A DNA stretch of 64,000 nt, from the NCBI GenBank assembly GCA_040223615.1, contig JAVKFY010000002.1:6924-70923 (forward strand), in the 5' to 3' direction. Source of the stretch: JAVKFY01 sp040223615. GTDB lineage: Bacteria; Pseudomonadota; Alphaproteobacteria; GCA-2731375. Positions within the stretch are counted from its first letter, which is position 1. Each line of letters begins with the position of its first letter. Both the position numbers and the translations under genes were made by a program. Below, one piece after another: positions 16,059 to 25,863 of this stretch. The notes under the pieces are model-generated. The model did no database searches and was not told the DNA's origin. It worked only from the letters and a program-made list of their open reading frames with translations.

Positions 16059-18068
16059 ATGAACTTTTTCCGCCGGTACAACAGGATCGTCGGCAGCGCC
16101 TATGTTGTGCTGCTGCTGGTATCGGCCGCGTTCTTTTATGTCCAGATCGAGGAATCCTACGATCGCGAGTTGCTGGTTATTGAGGATCGACTGGTCGACC
16201 ACGGTCTGGTCCTCGATTTCATTACCCGCGCCACCACTTCGTCGGTGCAGTCGTTGCAGGGCTGGGCCGAAGCCGCGATCGTCAGCCCCGAGCTGCGCGC
16301 CGGCGCCGGCGCCTCGCCGCTGTTCGCGCGGCTGAGCGATGCCGCCGACGGCGGCTACTTCCACCTCGACGACATCGGCCCGCCGATCAGCCAGCGCCAG
16401 GTCGGCAACCTGACCGGCCAGGGCCGACTGGCGGATCTGACGCCGCAGGCGCGGGTCGAGGTCGAGATGGCGCTGCGGCTGAACGACCTGTTCGCCGACA
16501 CCGCCGAGCATTTGCCCAACGTGGCCGGCGCCTTCTACCTGTCGGTGCGGGCGTTCCGGAACGCCTATCCCTGGCGGCCGTCGACCGCCAGCCGGTTCCA
16601 GATGGCGCAGCTCGACCAGCCGTTCTTCCGCCTCGGCGCGCCGGGCGTGAACAAGGCGCGCACGGTCTACTGGACCGAGCCGACCCCCGGCGACGACCGG
16701 CGCGAGCTGGTGGTCGCTTCGGCGGCACCGGTCTACGAGGACCAGGATTTCCGCGGCGTCGTCGGCATCGAGCTGACGCTCGACTACCTGAACCGGGTAA
16801 ATGCCAATTTCGACTATGACGCCGGCGAGGTGCTGGTGCTGGCATCGGGCGGCAGCGATGTGCTCGCCCACCCGGACCTGCTGTGGCAGGCGATGACCGA
16901 GCGGGTCGCGCCCGACGAGGTGCTCGACGCCACCCGCGTCCGCCTGCTGCGCAAGCTGCTGGACGGCCCGGCCCGGACGATGCGCGACCTCGGCGACGTC
17001 CTCGCCTTTCACCAGGGCCTGGAATTCGCGCCCTGGCGGCTGGTCTACTTCGTCGACAAGTCGGAGATCGTCGCGGCGCTGATCTGGCAGCGCGCGCCGC
17101 AGCTGGCGCTGCTGTTCGTCGGTCTCACCGTGTTGTTGCTGGTCACCGTGCGGCTGACCCGCCAGGAATTCATCGAGCCGGCCAGCAAGCTGGTCGCCCA
17201 CATCGACCGCCACGGCACCGGCGAGGAGATCGAGATGCCGCGCGTGCCGCCGGGCTGGCGGCCGTGGTTCGCGCAGATTTCCGAGACCTTCGAGGAAAAT
17301 GCCGAGCTCGCCGGTATCCGCCAGGAGCTCGACGTGGCGCACCGCATGCAGCTCTCGATCCTGCCGACCGACTTCCCCGACCGGCCGGAGATGGCGCTGT
17401 TCGGCCAGATGCGCGCCGCCAAGTCGGTCGGCGGCGATTTCTACGATTTCTTCGAGCTGCCCGACGGCCGCTGGGGATTCGTCATCGCCGACGTCTCCGG
17501 CAAGGGCGTGCCGGCTGCCCTTTTCATGATGATCAGCCGCACGTTGCTGAAGGCGACGGCGCTGGCGGTGCCGGCGCCGGGCGAGTGCGCGCGCCGCGTC
17601 AACGACCTGCTGTGCCAGGAGAACGACGCGATGATGTTCGTGACCCTGTTCTACGGCGTCCTCGATGCCGGCACCGGCGAACTGGTCTACGCCAATGCCG
17701 GCCACAATCCGCCCTGCGTGATGCGCAGCGACGGGCAGGTGGAGATGCTGCCCGGCACCGAAGGCGTCGCCCTGGGGGTGATGGACGATCTGGACTATGC
17801 CGAGAGCCGGATGCGACTGGCACCGGGCGACACCTTGTTCTGCTATACCGACGGCGTGACCGAGGCGATCAATCCGGGCCAGGAGGAATATGCCGAGCAT
17901 CGCCTGCTCGGCGTGCTTGACGGCGCCGGCGCGCTGTCGGCGCGCGATCTGGCGAACCGGGTGGTCGACGACGTGGAACGGTTTGCCGAATCGGAGCCGC
18001 AGGCCGACGACATCACCTGCCTGGTGCTGAAATACCGCCCCACCGCCGTCGCGAGTGAAGCGGCATGA
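16059..18068 (+). CDS. Membrane sensor (dCache-like) SpoIIE/RsbU-type protein phosphatase
   Basis: 669 residues. Helix 1 (about 10-29) and helix 2 (about 350-371) flank a large periplasmic region resembling a double Cache sensor. A HAMP-like linker (about 375-425) leads to a PP2C-type SpoIIE domain (about 430-660). Its metal and core motifs are present: VGGDFYDFF, DVSGKGVPAAL, YANAGHNPP, YTDGVTEA and QADDITCLVL. Such phosphatases dephosphorylate a STAS anti-anti-sigma protein to switch its partner. The substrate is very likely the STAS protein encoded two genes later. The stop overlaps the next start in ATGA. An imperfect CAGAA/TTCTG inverted repeat (16032-16049) just before the start could be an operator. 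Confidence 0.9.
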   Translation: MNFFRRYNRIVGSAYVVLLLVSAAFFYVQIEESYDRELLVIEDRLVDHGLVLDFITRATTSSVQSLQGWAEAAIVSPELRAGAGASPLFARLSDAADGGYFHLDDIGPPISQRQVGNLTGQGRLADLTPQARVEVEMALRLNDLFADTAEHLPNVAGAFYLSVRAFRNAYPWRPSTASRFQMAQLDQPFFRLGAPGVNKARTVYWTEPTPGDDRRELVVASAAPVYEDQDFRGVVGIELTLDYLNRVNANFDYDAGEVLVLASGGSDVLAHPDLLWQAMTERVAPDEVLDATRVRLLRKLLDGPARTMRDLGDVLAFHQGLEFAPWRLVYFVDKSEIVAALIWQRAPQLALLFVGLTVLLLVTVRLTRQEFIEPASKLVAHIDRHGTGEEIEMPRVPPGWRPWFAQISETFEENAELAGIRQELDVAHRMQLSILPTDFPDRPEMALFGQMRAAKSVGGDFYDFFELPDGRWGFVIADVSGKGVPAALFMMISRTLLKATALAVPAPGECARRVNDLLCQENDAMMFVTLFYGVLDAGTGELVYANAGHNPPCVMRSDGQVEMLPGTEGVALGVMDDLDYAESRMRLAPGDTLFCYTDGVTEAINPGQEEYAEHRLLGVLDGAGALSARDLANRVVDDVERFAESEPQADDITCLVLKYRPTAVASEAA

Positions 18069-18514
18069 GTGTTGCGAAACTCGACCTGCGCATCCGCAAC
18101 GACCTGGGCGAGATCACCGGCGTGGCGGAGACCATCGAGCGTTTCCTGGACGAGGCCGGCGCCGACGGCACGGTGGTGTTCAAGGTCAACCTGTGCCTCG
18201 ACGAGCTGCTCACCAACGTCATCAGCTACGGCTTTCAGGACGGTGGCGAGCACCACATCGACCTGCGCCTGTCCGTCGATGGCGGCGTCCTGAAGATCGA
18301 GCTGGAGGACGACGCCCGCGCCTTCAACCCGCTCGACATGCCGCCGCCCGACCTGGAAAGCGGCCTGGAGGCGCGCGAGGTTGGCGGCCTGGGCATTCAT
18401 TTCGTACGCGAGAGCATGGACCGCGTCGCCTATCGCCGCGCCGGCGACCGCAACCTGCTGACCATGCAGCGCGGTATCGCCGAGGCGGCGGGCGACGACG
18501 ATGGGGGAGGTTGA
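18065..18514 (+). CDS. RsbW/SpoIIAB-like ATP-binding switch kinase (HATPase_c_2)
   Basis: 149 residues, the size of stand-alone anti-sigma serine kinases. GHKL motifs are visible: the N box LDELLTNVISYGF (about 43-55), the G1 region LEDDARAFNP and the G2 loop GGLGIHFVRE. The family binds ATP, phosphorylates a STAS antagonist and sequesters a target such as a sigma factor. The start ATG overlaps the phosphatase stop (ATGA), so translation is coupled. No sigma factor is encoded nearby, so the protein held by this kinase is unknown. An acidic Gly tail (GDDDGGG) ends it. Confidence 0.88.
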   Translation: MSVAKLDLRIRNDLGEITGVAETIERFLDEAGADGTVVFKVNLCLDELLTNVISYGFQDGGEHHIDLRLSVDGGVLKIELEDDARAFNPLDMPPPDLESGLEAREVGGLGIHFVRESMDRVAYRRAGDRNLLTMQRGIAEAAGDDDGGG

Positions 18515-18520
18515 CGACCG

Positions 18521-18856
18521 ATGGAGATCAACGAGCTGAGCGAGGGCAAGGCGACCGTGCTGGCGCTGGCCGGCCGGCTGGACAGCAACACCTGCGGCGA
18601 GCTGGAAAGCCGCCTGCTCGGCACCATCGATGCCGGCGCCGGCGCGGTGGTGGTCGACTTCGCCGACCTGGCCTATGTCAGCAGCGCCGGCCTGCGCGTG
18701 CTGCTGATGGCGGCCAAGCGGCTGCGTGCGACCAGTGGCAAGCTGGCGCTATGCGGCCTGAACGACAATATCCGCGAGGTCTTCTCGATGAGCGGCTTCG
18801 ACAAGATATTGACCATCACCGGCAGCCGCGCCGAGGCGGTCGACGCGGTCGGCTGA
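18521..18856 (+). CDS. STAS-domain anti-sigma factor antagonist (RsbV/SpoIIAA-like)
   Basis: 111 residues, a single STAS domain. The phospho-acceptor serine should be Ser54 in YVSSAGLRVLL, the classic position; GRLDSNTCGELE near residue 18 is also typical. Its phosphorylation state, set by the kinase at 18065 and the phosphatase at 16059, would decide which partner is free. A strong GGGGGAGG site lies before the ATG at 18521, seven bases after the kinase gene. The sensor-MFS gene begins ten bases after the stop, making a four-gene unit. Confidence 0.92.
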   Translation: MEINELSEGKATVLALAGRLDSNTCGELESRLLGTIDAGAGAVVVDFADLAYVSSAGLRVLLMAAKRLRATSGKLALCGLNDNIREVFSMSGFDKILTITGSRAEAVDAVG

Positions 18857-18866
18857 ACCGCCGATC

Positions 18867-21299
18867 GTGCCCGCAAACACGCCGCCGATGCGACGGCTAC
18901 TCGACCGACTGCCGATGCTGCTGGTGCTGGCGGCGTCGCTGACCTTGCTGGTCACCGTCGGGCTGGGCGAGGCGCACCGGGTCAATCCGCGCCTGCAGCT
19001 GGAGAAGCTGGCGGTGCAGGGCGAGGTGATCCGTGACCCGATCGACACGTTCCTGCAGGCCGGCCAGCCGCTGGAGCAGTTCATCGGCTTCGAGACCCGC
19101 GCCCGCGGCCTGATCGCATCGGACCCGCATATCGTCGCCATCGAACTGGTCGGCGCCGCCGGCGGCACCATCGCCGAGGTCCAGGGCGCCGAGGCACCGC
19201 CGCAGAACTACGCGCCGGCGCCGATCCGGCTGACCAATACCTCGCTGGAGGTGTTGCAGTCCGATGCGCGGCTGCAGGTGCGCCTGCCGCTGTCGAACCG
19301 GTTTCAGCGGGTCGGCGAGCTGCGCCTGTCGATCGCGCGCGCCGACGTCAACGAGCGCGTCGACCGCGCCTTCGTGCCGGCGATGGTCGCCGCCGCCGTC
19401 TGCCTGGCCCTGTTCGCCGCGCTCCAGCTCGTCGCCGGTGGGCGCCGGCTGCTCACCGAAGCCGGCTTCTTCGGCGCCTTCCTGATCGTCGCCGCGGCGG
19501 TGATGGCGGTGATGTTCCAGCTCTTCGCCGATGGCGTGCAGGATCGCACCAAGGCGCTGGCCGGGGCGCTGGCGGAGCGGTTGTCCGGCGCGGTGCGCCT
19601 GCGCCTGGAACTGGCCGACTTCACCGGCATCGACCGGGCCTTCGCGGAGTACCGCCGGCTCAACCAGGATATCCGCACCATCGCCCTAATCCGCGCCGGC
19701 GAGGCGCTGATCCACACCGACCCTGGCCAGGTCGGCATCAGCTACAGCGCCGACGACGACGCCTACGAGTTCACCCAGGCATTGAGCGGCGCCGACGACG
19801 CGCCGACGTTGCGCGTCGCGGTGTCGGTGCCGGTCAGTGTCGTGCTGAGCGAGATCTGGCGCGCCGGCAAGAACTTCCTGGTGCTGATGGTCGCCACCGC
19901 CATCGTCGCCTTCCTGTTCCTCGACGTCGGCAGCGTGTTGCAGCGCCGCCAGTCCCAGGTCCAGGCGCAGGCACCGCCGCCGGCGGCCGACGTCGGCGAC
20001 CGCCTGACCCTGATCCGGCCAGCCTATTTCCTGGTCGTGTTCCTGGACATGCTGTGCATCTCCTTCCTGCCGCAATACGCCGCCGCCGAGGCCGCCGCCG
20101 CCGGGCTGCCGGCGGGCTGGGCGTCGTGGCCGTTCACGGTCTATTTCATCGCCTTCGCGGCGGTGCTGATCCCGGCCGGGCGTTATGCCGAGGGCGGCGA
20201 CTTGAAGCGCCTGATTGCCGGCGGCGCCGCGTGCGCGCTGGCCGGCATGCTGGTGCTGGCGGCCGGACCTGGATTCTGGTCGGTTCTGGTCGGTCGCGGG
20301 GTCAGCGGCCTGGGCCAGGGCCTGCTGCTGATCGGTATCCAGTCCTACCTGCTTTCCGTGGTGCCGCCGGAGCGCCGCACCCAGGGCCAGGCGGTGCAGG
20401 TCATCGGCTACAACGGCGCGCTGATCTCCGGCAGCGCCATCGGCGCCCTGCTGGCGGTGTTCATCGGCCAGCGCGAGGTCTTCGTCGTCGCCGCCGCGAT
20501 CGGCGCGCTGGCGCTGGTCTACCTGTGGCGGCTGGTGCCGGCGACCCGGCTGGCGCCCAGCGCCGAACCGGCCGCCGCCGAGACCGGCGCCTTCGCCGGC
20601 CTGCTGCGGACCCTGGCCGACTGGCGCTTCACTCGCCTGCTGCTGCTGATCGGGATCTTCTCCAAGCTGGTGCTGTCGGGGGTGATCATGTTCGCGATTC
20701 CCCTGGTGCTGGCCGGCGGCGCCTTTGCCCAGGAGGACATCGGCCAGCTCTTGATGCTGTACGCGGCCGCCACCCTGGTCTCGACCTTCTTCGCCGCCCG
20801 CCTGGTCGACCGGCTGGGCAGCGCGCGGTGGGTGCTGGCCACCGGGTCGATCAGCGCCGGGTTCGGCATGATCCTGGTCGGCCTGGTCACCGCCGGGTTC
20901 GACCCGATCGTCGCGCCGGGGCCGGTCGGCGCCGCCATCGGCTGGCTGGCGCCGCTGGCGTCGCTGGTCGATGCGTGGCTGGTGACCAGCGGCGTGCCGT
21001 TCCTGCCGATTGTGGTGATGGTCCTGGGCATGGTCTTGATCGGCGTCTCGCACGGCCTGATCGCGGCCCCGGTGGTCACCCTGGTCGGCGATACCGCGGC
21101 GGCGGCCCGGCTCGGCCGCGCCCGCGTCACTGCCAGTTACCGCTTCCTGGAACGGATCGGGCACGTTGCCGGGCCGCTGCTGGTCGGCCACATGCTGCTG
21201 GCCAGCGGCGACAGCCCGCTGACGATCGGCCTGTTCGGACTGGCCTCGATCGTCTGCGCCCTGCTGTTCCTGCCCGGACGCACCGCCGCGCGACATTAG
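18867..21299 (+). CDS. Fusion of a double periplasmic sensor module to an MFS transporter
   Basis: 810 residues. Residues 1-350 repeat the layout of the protein at 11564: helix 1, periplasmic domain, a two-helix hairpin (about 173-220), a second periplasmic domain, and a helix at about 331-350. After a Gln/Ala linker, residues about 378-810 form a 12-helix MFS transporter. It includes the A-motif-like GRYAEGGDLKRL and RLVDRLGSARW loops and GRGVSGLGQGLLLIGIQ in the first half. Fusion of such a sensor to a full MFS carrier suggests either ligand-gated transport or a transporter-like signal receiver. The start is taken as GTG at 18867; ATG at 18888 is an alternative. It closes the partner-switch operon. 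Confidence 0.85.
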   Translation: MPANTPPMRRLLDRLPMLLVLAASLTLLVTVGLGEAHRVNPRLQLEKLAVQGEVIRDPIDTFLQAGQPLEQFIGFETRARGLIASDPHIVAIELVGAAGGTIAEVQGAEAPPQNYAPAPIRLTNTSLEVLQSDARLQVRLPLSNRFQRVGELRLSIARADVNERVDRAFVPAMVAAAVCLALFAALQLVAGGRRLLTEAGFFGAFLIVAAAVMAVMFQLFADGVQDRTKALAGALAERLSGAVRLRLELADFTGIDRAFAEYRRLNQDIRTIALIRAGEALIHTDPGQVGISYSADDDAYEFTQALSGADDAPTLRVAVSVPVSVVLSEIWRAGKNFLVLMVATAIVAFLFLDVGSVLQRRQSQVQAQAPPPAADVGDRLTLIRPAYFLVVFLDMLCISFLPQYAAAEAAAAGLPAGWASWPFTVYFIAFAAVLIPAGRYAEGGDLKRLIAGGAACALAGMLVLAAGPGFWSVLVGRGVSGLGQGLLLIGIQSYLLSVVPPERRTQGQAVQVIGYNGALISGSAIGALLAVFIGQREVFVVAAAIGALALVYLWRLVPATRLAPSAEPAAAETGAFAGLLRTLADWRFTRLLLLIGIFSKLVLSGVIMFAIPLVLAGGAFAQEDIGQLLMLYAAATLVSTFFAARLVDRLGSARWVLATGSISAGFGMILVGLVTAGFDPIVAPGPVGAAIGWLAPLASLVDAWLVTSGVPFLPIVVMVLGMVLIGVSHGLIAAPVVTLVGDTAAAARLGRARVTASYRFLERIGHVAGPLLVGHMLLASGDSPLTIGLFGLASIVCALLFLPGRTAARH

Positions 21300-21347
21300 C
21301 GGAAGGTTGCGTCGCGGCGCCGATCACACCATCATTTGCCCAACTAT

Positions 21348-21360
21348 TGACCGGCGGTCA
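21348..21360. promoter_or_regulatory. Candidate operator: TGACC-GGC-GGTCA inverted repeat upstream of the ABC operon
   Basis: A perfect 5-bp-arm palindrome lies 37 bases before the start of the binding-protein gene. It is the only clear symmetrical site in the 98-base gap between the MFS-fusion stop and the ABC operon. The overlapping TTGACC could also be read as a -35 element. A regulator is not identified; the LysR protein at 26854 is one possible candidate. Confidence 0.35.
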
Positions 21361-21397
21361 GGCAACAAGACCGCGGCATCACAGGGAGACGAGAGAC

Positions 21398-22918
21398 ATG
21401 TCCATCACTGGCAATCGACTTGGCCGGCTTGCGGTGTCGGCACTGGCGCTTATCGGTCTCGGCCTCGCCGCCGCGCCCGCCGAAGCCGCCGGCAAGACCC
21501 TGACCATCGGTATCGAGCAGGAGCCGACCGGTTTCGACGCGGTCAAGGGCCGGGTGCTGGGCGAGGCGCCGGCCTCGGTCATGGTGACCATGGTCGACCG
21601 GCTGATGGAGCCGCCCTTCGACAACCCGAAACCGGCGCTGGCGACCGCGATCAAGGTCTCCGACGACGGCAAGACGGTGACCTACACGTTGCGCAAGGGC
21701 GTGACGTTCCACGACGGCACGCCGTTCAACGCCGACGCGGTGGTCGCCCACTTCACCCGTATCCTGAATCCGAAGAACCGCTATATCGGCCTGCTGTTCA
21801 TCAGCCCGATGCAGTCGGTTGAGAAGGTCGACGACCACACCGTGCGGGTGAACCACAAGCACGCCTGGCTACCGGGCCGCCAGGGCTTGTCGCCGTTCTC
21901 CCTGTGCTGCTTTATCCCCTCGCCCAAGGCGGTGGCGGACGACACCATGAACCGGCATCCGGTCGGCACCGGCCCCTACATGTTCAAGGAATGGAAGGGC
22001 GGCGACCGCATCGTCGTGGTGCGCAATCCGGACTACTGGGACCGTGACGCGAAGGTCCATTTCGACGAGATCGTTTTCCGCCTGATCCCGGACCAGCAGA
22101 CCCGCTTCGCCGCCGTGCAGTCCGGCGAGATCGACGCCACCTGGACCGACCGCGGCCTGTCCATCGTGCAGGCCAGGAAGGATGACAGCCTGACGGTGCA
22201 CTCGCGCGAGGGCGAGGGCGGCGGCATCATGTTCCTCAACAACACCAAGCCGCCGCTGGACGATGTGCGCGTGCGCCGCGCCATTTCCATGGCCTGGAGC
22301 CAGAAGCACTCGGTCGAGAAGATCAATCACGGCGTCGCGCCGGTGACCGAGCATGGCATGCTGCCGAGCGTGAGTTGCGATGCCGACTACTTCAAGGACG
22401 GCGACATCGCCGGCGCCAAGAAGCTGGTGGAAGAGATCGGCACGCCGATCTCGGTCGAACTGATGCACACCGCGACGCAGCGCGGCCGCGATTTCGGCCT
22501 GCTGATGCAGCAGCTCACCAAACGTTCCGGCATCACCATGACGCTGCGTCCGATCGACCAGCTTTCCTTCGTGCAGACGGTGTTCAAGAACGACTACCAG
22601 ATCGCCGGCTGGCGCATCGCCGACGCCGGCCAGATCGGCGCCCAGCTGTTCGCCCTGCTGCACTCCAAGAGCCCGTACAACCTCGCCCACTACAAGGACG
22701 AGGAGATGGACAAGCTGCTGGTCGCGATGCGTACCGCGGAGACCCCGGAAGCGCGCGAGAAGGCGCAGTGCGCGGCGACCCGCAAAATGAACCAGGACGC
22801 GCCGATCCTGTGGACCTCGGGCCGTACCCACCACGCCATCGCCAAGAAGTCGCTGATGGGTGTCGCCCCGCTGTACCAGGGCGTGCTGGACGTGCGCTTC
22901 GCGTATTTCGAGAACTAA
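21398..22918 (+). CDS. ABC transporter substrate-binding protein, SBP_bac_5 (peptide/opine/nickel) family
   Basis: 506 residues. A signal peptide (1-31, ending AEAA) predicts periplasmic location. The mature part has the family 5 pattern: LRKGVTFHDGTPFNADAVV (about 96-114), GTGPYMFKEW, NPDYWDR and the C-terminal QDAPILWTSGRTHH. The family binds oligopeptides, glutathione, opines or nickel, and the ligand cannot be told from sequence alone. It begins with ATG after an ACAGGGAGACGAGAG purine tract. It is the first gene of a complete five-gene importer: binding protein, two permeases and two ATPases. Confidence 0.92.
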   Translation: MSITGNRLGRLAVSALALIGLGLAAAPAEAAGKTLTIGIEQEPTGFDAVKGRVLGEAPASVMVTMVDRLMEPPFDNPKPALATAIKVSDDGKTVTYTLRKGVTFHDGTPFNADAVVAHFTRILNPKNRYIGLLFISPMQSVEKVDDHTVRVNHKHAWLPGRQGLSPFSLCCFIPSPKAVADDTMNRHPVGTGPYMFKEWKGGDRIVVVRNPDYWDRDAKVHFDEIVFRLIPDQQTRFAAVQSGEIDATWTDRGLSIVQARKDDSLTVHSREGEGGGIMFLNNTKPPLDDVRVRRAISMAWSQKHSVEKINHGVAPVTEHGMLPSVSCDADYFKDGDIAGAKKLVEEIGTPISVELMHTATQRGRDFGLLMQQLTKRSGITMTLRPIDQLSFVQTVFKNDYQIAGWRIADAGQIGAQLFALLHSKSPYNLAHYKDEEMDKLLVAMRTAETPEAREKAQCAATRKMNQDAPILWTSGRTHHAIAKKSLMGVAPLYQGVLDVRFAYFEN

Positions 22919-22950
22919 GCCCGCTTACCTAGTCAGCCCCTGGTCCGCCC

Positions 22951-23904
22951 ATGCGGTTTCTGGGTCGTAAGCTATTGAGGTTGGTCTTTGTCGTCATCGC
23001 GGTGACGACGTTGACCTTCCTCTTGGTCAGCCTGTTACCGGGCGACGTCGCCTACCTGATCGCCGGGCTGGACGCGTCGCCGGCCGAGATCGACGCGATT
23101 CGCGCCGAGCTCGGTCTCGACCAGCCGCTGCACCTGCGCTACCTGGACTGGGTGGCCGGGCTGCTGCAGGGCGACCTCGGCATCTCGCTGCGCACCAGCG
23201 AGCCGGTCGGCGAGGCGATCCTGAGCCGGCTGCCGGTGACCCTGGAGCTGATGTTCCTGGCGCAGGTGATCGCGGTCGGCGTCGCGGTGCCGCTGGGCGT
23301 GCTGTGCGCCTACCGGCAGAACCGCTGGGTCGACCAGGCGGTGACGCTGCTCGGCTTCGCGATGATCTCGATCCCGCCCTTCGTGATGGCGCTGATCCTG
23401 ATCTTCTTCTTCGCGCTGCGGCTCGGCATCCTGCCGGCGACCGGCTACACGCCGTTGTCGGAGGGCCTGTGGGACAACCTGCGGACCTTCATCCTGCCGG
23501 CCCTGTCGATCGCGCTGATCGAGTGGGTCACGCTGATGCGCCTGCTGCGCAACGACATGATCGTGACCTTGCAGGAGGACTACATCGCCATGGCCCGGGC
23601 CAAGGGCCTGCCGACCTGGCACATCCTGCTGCGCCACGCCCTGCGGCCGTCGTCCTTCAGCCTGATCACCATCCTGGGCATCCAGGTCGGCGCGCTGATC
23701 GGCGGCACGCTGATCATCGAGACGCTGTTCGCGTTGCCCGGCGTCGGCCGGTTGCTGCTGATCGGTATCTTCAGCCGCGACTACGTCGTGGTGCAGGGCT
23801 GCATCCTGTTCATCGCGGTCTCCTACGTGATGATCAACTTCCTGGTCGACCTGACCTACAGCATGCTGGACCCGCGCATCCGGGTGGAGGGGCGCGGTGG
23901 TTGA
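22951..23904 (+). CDS. ABC transporter permease, DppB/OppB type
   Basis: 317 residues with about six membrane helices. The N-terminal segment (RKLLRLVFVVIAVTTLTFLLVSLLPGD) and the large periplasmic loop are typical of DppB. The coupling-helix motif EDYIAMARAKGLPTWHILLRHALRP (about 210-234) docks on the ATPases, and LPGVGRLLLIGIFSRDYVVVQG ends the domain. It overlaps the next permease gene by eight bases. The DppB/C/D/F-type set imports peptides or related compounds; a specific gene symbol would overstate the evidence. Confidence 0.92.
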   Translation: MRFLGRKLLRLVFVVIAVTTLTFLLVSLLPGDVAYLIAGLDASPAEIDAIRAELGLDQPLHLRYLDWVAGLLQGDLGISLRTSEPVGEAILSRLPVTLELMFLAQVIAVGVAVPLGVLCAYRQNRWVDQAVTLLGFAMISIPPFVMALILIFFFALRLGILPATGYTPLSEGLWDNLRTFILPALSIALIEWVTLMRLLRNDMIVTLQEDYIAMARAKGLPTWHILLRHALRPSSFSLITILGIQVGALIGGTLIIETLFALPGVGRLLLIGIFSRDYVVVQGCILFIAVSYVMINFLVDLTYSMLDPRIRVEGRGG

Positions 23905-24831
23905 CGCGGCCCTGCAGCGCGCCCGGGTGACGGCCGAAGACGACGCCGAGGGCCTGGCCCGGCGACGCCGGCGCGGCCGCCTGGGCTTGCGCTTCTGGCT
24001 GCCGGTGGGCTGGATCGGCCTTGTCCTGTTCTTCGCCATCACCGCCGACCTGTGGCCGCTGCCGGCGCCGGACACCATGGACTTCCTGTCCACGGCGGCG
24101 CCCCCGGGCACGGTCGGCGAGATCGAGATGGCTGGCGGCGACGGCAAGTTCGCCGAGTTCCGCTATCTCCTGGGCACCGACAATCTCGGCCGCGACATCC
24201 TCACGCGCCTGATCCACGGCGCCCGGGTGTCGCTGACCATCGGCCTGGTCTCGCCGTTGATCGGCTTGCTGCTCGGCGGTGCGCTGGGCGTGCTGGCCGG
24301 CTACTACCGCGGCCGGGTGGAGAGCGTCGTGGTGGCGGCGATGGACATCGTGCTGGCCTTCCCGGCGCTGGCGCTGCTGCTGGCGATCACCTTCTATCTC
24401 GGCCCGACCCTGCTGAACCTGATCCTGGCGCTGGGTTTCCTGTCGATCCCGGCCTCGGCGCGCGTGGCACGGGCCAACACGCTGAGCCTGGCCAACCGCG
24501 AATTCGTGCTCGCCGCCAAAGCGATGGGCGCCTCCGACCTCTACATCCTGGTGCGCGAGATCGTGCCCAACGTGGTGATGCCGCTGATCGTCTTCGCCAT
24601 GCTGCTGGTCGCCGTGCTGATCGTCGCGGAAGGCACGCTCAGCTTCCTCGGCCTTTCGGTGCCGCCGCCGACCGCGAGCTGGGGCACGATGATCGAGGAG
24701 GGCCGCGAGCGGCTCGACGACACGCCGCACATCACCATGATCCCGGCCGCGGCGATGTGCCTGACGGTGCTGTCCTTCAACCTGATCGGCGACCGCCTGC
24801 GCGGCCTGATCGACCCGCGCGAGGGCAAGCT

Positions 24832-24835
<4 letters not shown>
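23897..24835 (+). CDS. ABC transporter permease, DppC/OppC type
   Basis: 312 residues. It has an N-terminal cytoplasmic segment, a first helix (about 33-52), then the periplasmic LGTDNLGRDILTRLIHGARVSL motif that marks DppC-type permeases. A five-helix transport domain follows, including the coupling-helix region NREFVLAAKAMGASDLYILVREIVPN. The GTG start at 23897 lies eight bases inside the DppB-type gene; the stop overlaps the next GTG start (GTGA). Forms a heterodimer with the previous product in the inner membrane. Confidence 0.92.
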
Positions 24836-25859
<1,024 letters not shown>

Positions 25860-25863
<4 letters not shown>

